A program made the position numbers and the translations under genes. From Thermoplasmatota archaeon (GTDB lineage: Archaea > Thermoplasmatota > JAQUQK01): a stretch of DNA of 5,523 nucleotides. Of this stretch, positions 4,939 through 5,523 are shown in pieces. The DNA lies in the NCBI GenBank assembly GCA_028716125.1, contig JAQUQK010000133.1, positions 1-5,523 on the forward strand. Reading direction: 5' to 3'. The notes under the pieces are model-generated. The model worked only from the letters and a program-made list of their open reading frames with translations. It ran no database searches and was not told the origin of the DNA. The stretch's first letter is position 1, and each line of letters starts with the position of its first letter.

Positions 4939-4943
4939 TCACC
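4939..4943 (-). promoter_or_regulatory. Shine-Dalgarno GGTGA overlapping the nitrilase-family stop codon
   Basis: On the minus strand the sequence reads GGTGAGGGAATG. GGTGA contains the TGA stop of the upstream amidohydrolase (4941-4939), and the ATG of the 112-residue protein follows after four bases. This is the same stop-in-SD layout as at the two other tight junctions in the window. Confidence 0.65.
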
Positions 4944-5523
4944 ATTGTGCTTTGAGTTGCCTCAATATATCATATATTTTTAAATAGTTTTCCATTTTCG
5001 AATCTGCTATTGTGGGCCGATTTCTCCTGTAATTGCGCATCATCCCAAGGTCGACCTCCGCGATGCAAATATCATCCTCGAAATATTTGCCTTTCGCAAG
5101 GACGTTCCCGCGCGGATCTATAGCGCATCCGCCCCCCCAGAAGACAAGCTTGTCCTGCGGCCCTACGAGGTTTGAATATACCATGAAAACCGTATTCTCA
5201 ATGGCCCTTGCTGGAAGAATCAACTCGAAGAACTTGCGCGTCGTGGAAGGCGAGGCGCTTATGCAGAAGACGATGTCCGCGCCCTGAAGCGCATATGCCT
5301 TTGTGATCTCAGGGAAGAAAAGGTCGTAGCAAATCTGCAATCCGATTTTTCCGAATTTTGTTTCAAAAATTGGAAGTTTGTCGCCTGATGCGAAATACCA
5401 TTTTTCCTCGAATGGCCCGAACGTAGGGAGGTGCATCTTTTCGTAATGGTCGATGCGCCCGTCGGGATGAACGAGCACGGCGGCATTGTATATTTTTCCT
5501 TCCATCTTTTCGTCGGCAAGAGG
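4939..5523 (-). CDS. Nitrilase-superfamily carbon-nitrogen hydrolase (N-terminus outside window)
   Basis: The frame is open to the right edge: residues PLADEK precede the first in-window ATG at 5505, so that ATG is internal and the gene is truncated by the window. The visible 194 residues are the C-terminal two thirds of a nitrilase-superfamily amidohydrolase, which hydrolyses amide or nitrile C-N bonds and releases ammonia. Counting from the 5505 methionine, the catalytic lysine is K23 in YEKMHLP and the nucleophile is C59 in GLQICYDLFFPE. E103 in PARAIEN matches the conserved second glutamate region. The first catalytic glutamate should lie in the missing part (family members are about 260-280 residues). 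The substrate cannot be told from sequence; N-carbamoyl-amine and omega-amidase-like activities are both possible. It is the first visible gene of a minus-strand run with the 112-residue protein, dph6 and tsr3. No glutamine-amidotransferase or synthetase domain is seen. Confidence 0.93.
   Translation of the reverse strand, partial: PLADEKMEGKIYNAAVLVHPDGRIDHYEKMHLPTFGPFEEKWYFASGDKLPIFETKFGKIGLQICYDLFFPEITKAYALQGADIVFCISASPSTTRKFFELILPARAIENTVFMVYSNLVGPQDKLVFWGGGCAIDPRGNVLAKGKYFEDDICIAEVDLGMMRNYRRNRPTIADSKMENYLKIYDILRQLKAQW
4975..4984 (-). promoter_or_regulatory. Possible internal box A inside the 3' end of the nitrilase-family gene
   Basis: TTTAAAAATA on the minus strand closely resembles box A and would place a start near 4954, about 20 bases before the ATG of the 112-residue protein. 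That matches the short leaders of other genes here. It lies in codons for the NYLKIYDIL segment, so the AT-richness may just reflect those residues. Confidence 0.3.

Noticed and set aside
1..5523. CRISPR arrays, tRNA or rRNA genes, insertion sequences, attachment sites
   Set aside because: No spaced direct repeats, cloverleaf sequences, transposase genes or terminal inverted repeats were seen on reading both strands.

Overview
The window is archaeal. It carries a full-length archaeal/eukaryotic-type uL16 ribosomal protein (L10e), a diphthine-ammonia ligase (Dph6, which completes diphthamide on EF-2) and a Tsr3-type rRNA aminocarboxypropyl transferase. Start sites show archaeal signals: TTTAWATA-like box A elements about 45-50 bases before the first genes, very short leaders, and GGTGA or GGAGG Shine-Dalgarno motifs matching the archaeal 16S 3' end. 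The genes are close-packed. The lineage cannot be fixed from this sequence; a euryarchaeal (Thermoplasmatota-like) or DPANN anaerobe or microaerophile would fit, but that is inference.

Layout, left to right. Positions 3-128 are the unidentified 3' end of a gene on the + strand. Positions 194-1612 (+) encode a 472-residue membrane protein with four clustered membrane segments, a low-complexity A/K/Q/P linker, a fifth segment and a large C-terminal extracytoplasmic beta-rich domain. Positions 1678-2701 (+) look like a three-gene operon behind one clear promoter: a 100-residue protein ending in an NrdD-like glycyl-radical motif, a rubredoxin-less ferritin-like/rubrerythrin-family diiron protein, and a small ferredoxin whose first cluster motif lacks one cysteine. 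Positions 2702-2830 hold the promoter and an unusually long leader for L10e (2831-3346, +). L10e converges on the minus-strand genes with only 2 bases between stop codons.

The minus-strand run, in transcription order, is a nitrilase-superfamily amidohydrolase (cut by the window's right edge), an unrecognised 112-residue protein, dph6 and tsr3. The tight spacing suggests co-transcription, with possible internal promoters before the small protein and dph6. The right half is thus mostly about ribosome and elongation-factor maturation. The middle operon looks like oxygen/peroxide defence or radical-enzyme chemistry.

The most interesting item is the stand-alone glycyl-radical-like protein with no NrdD catalytic domain or zinc cysteines, next to a diiron protein and a ferredoxin. 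By analogy with the YfiD/GrcA spare part for pyruvate formate-lyase, it could be a replacement or accessory radical domain for an anaerobic ribonucleotide reductase. That is a hypothesis, not something the sequence proves.
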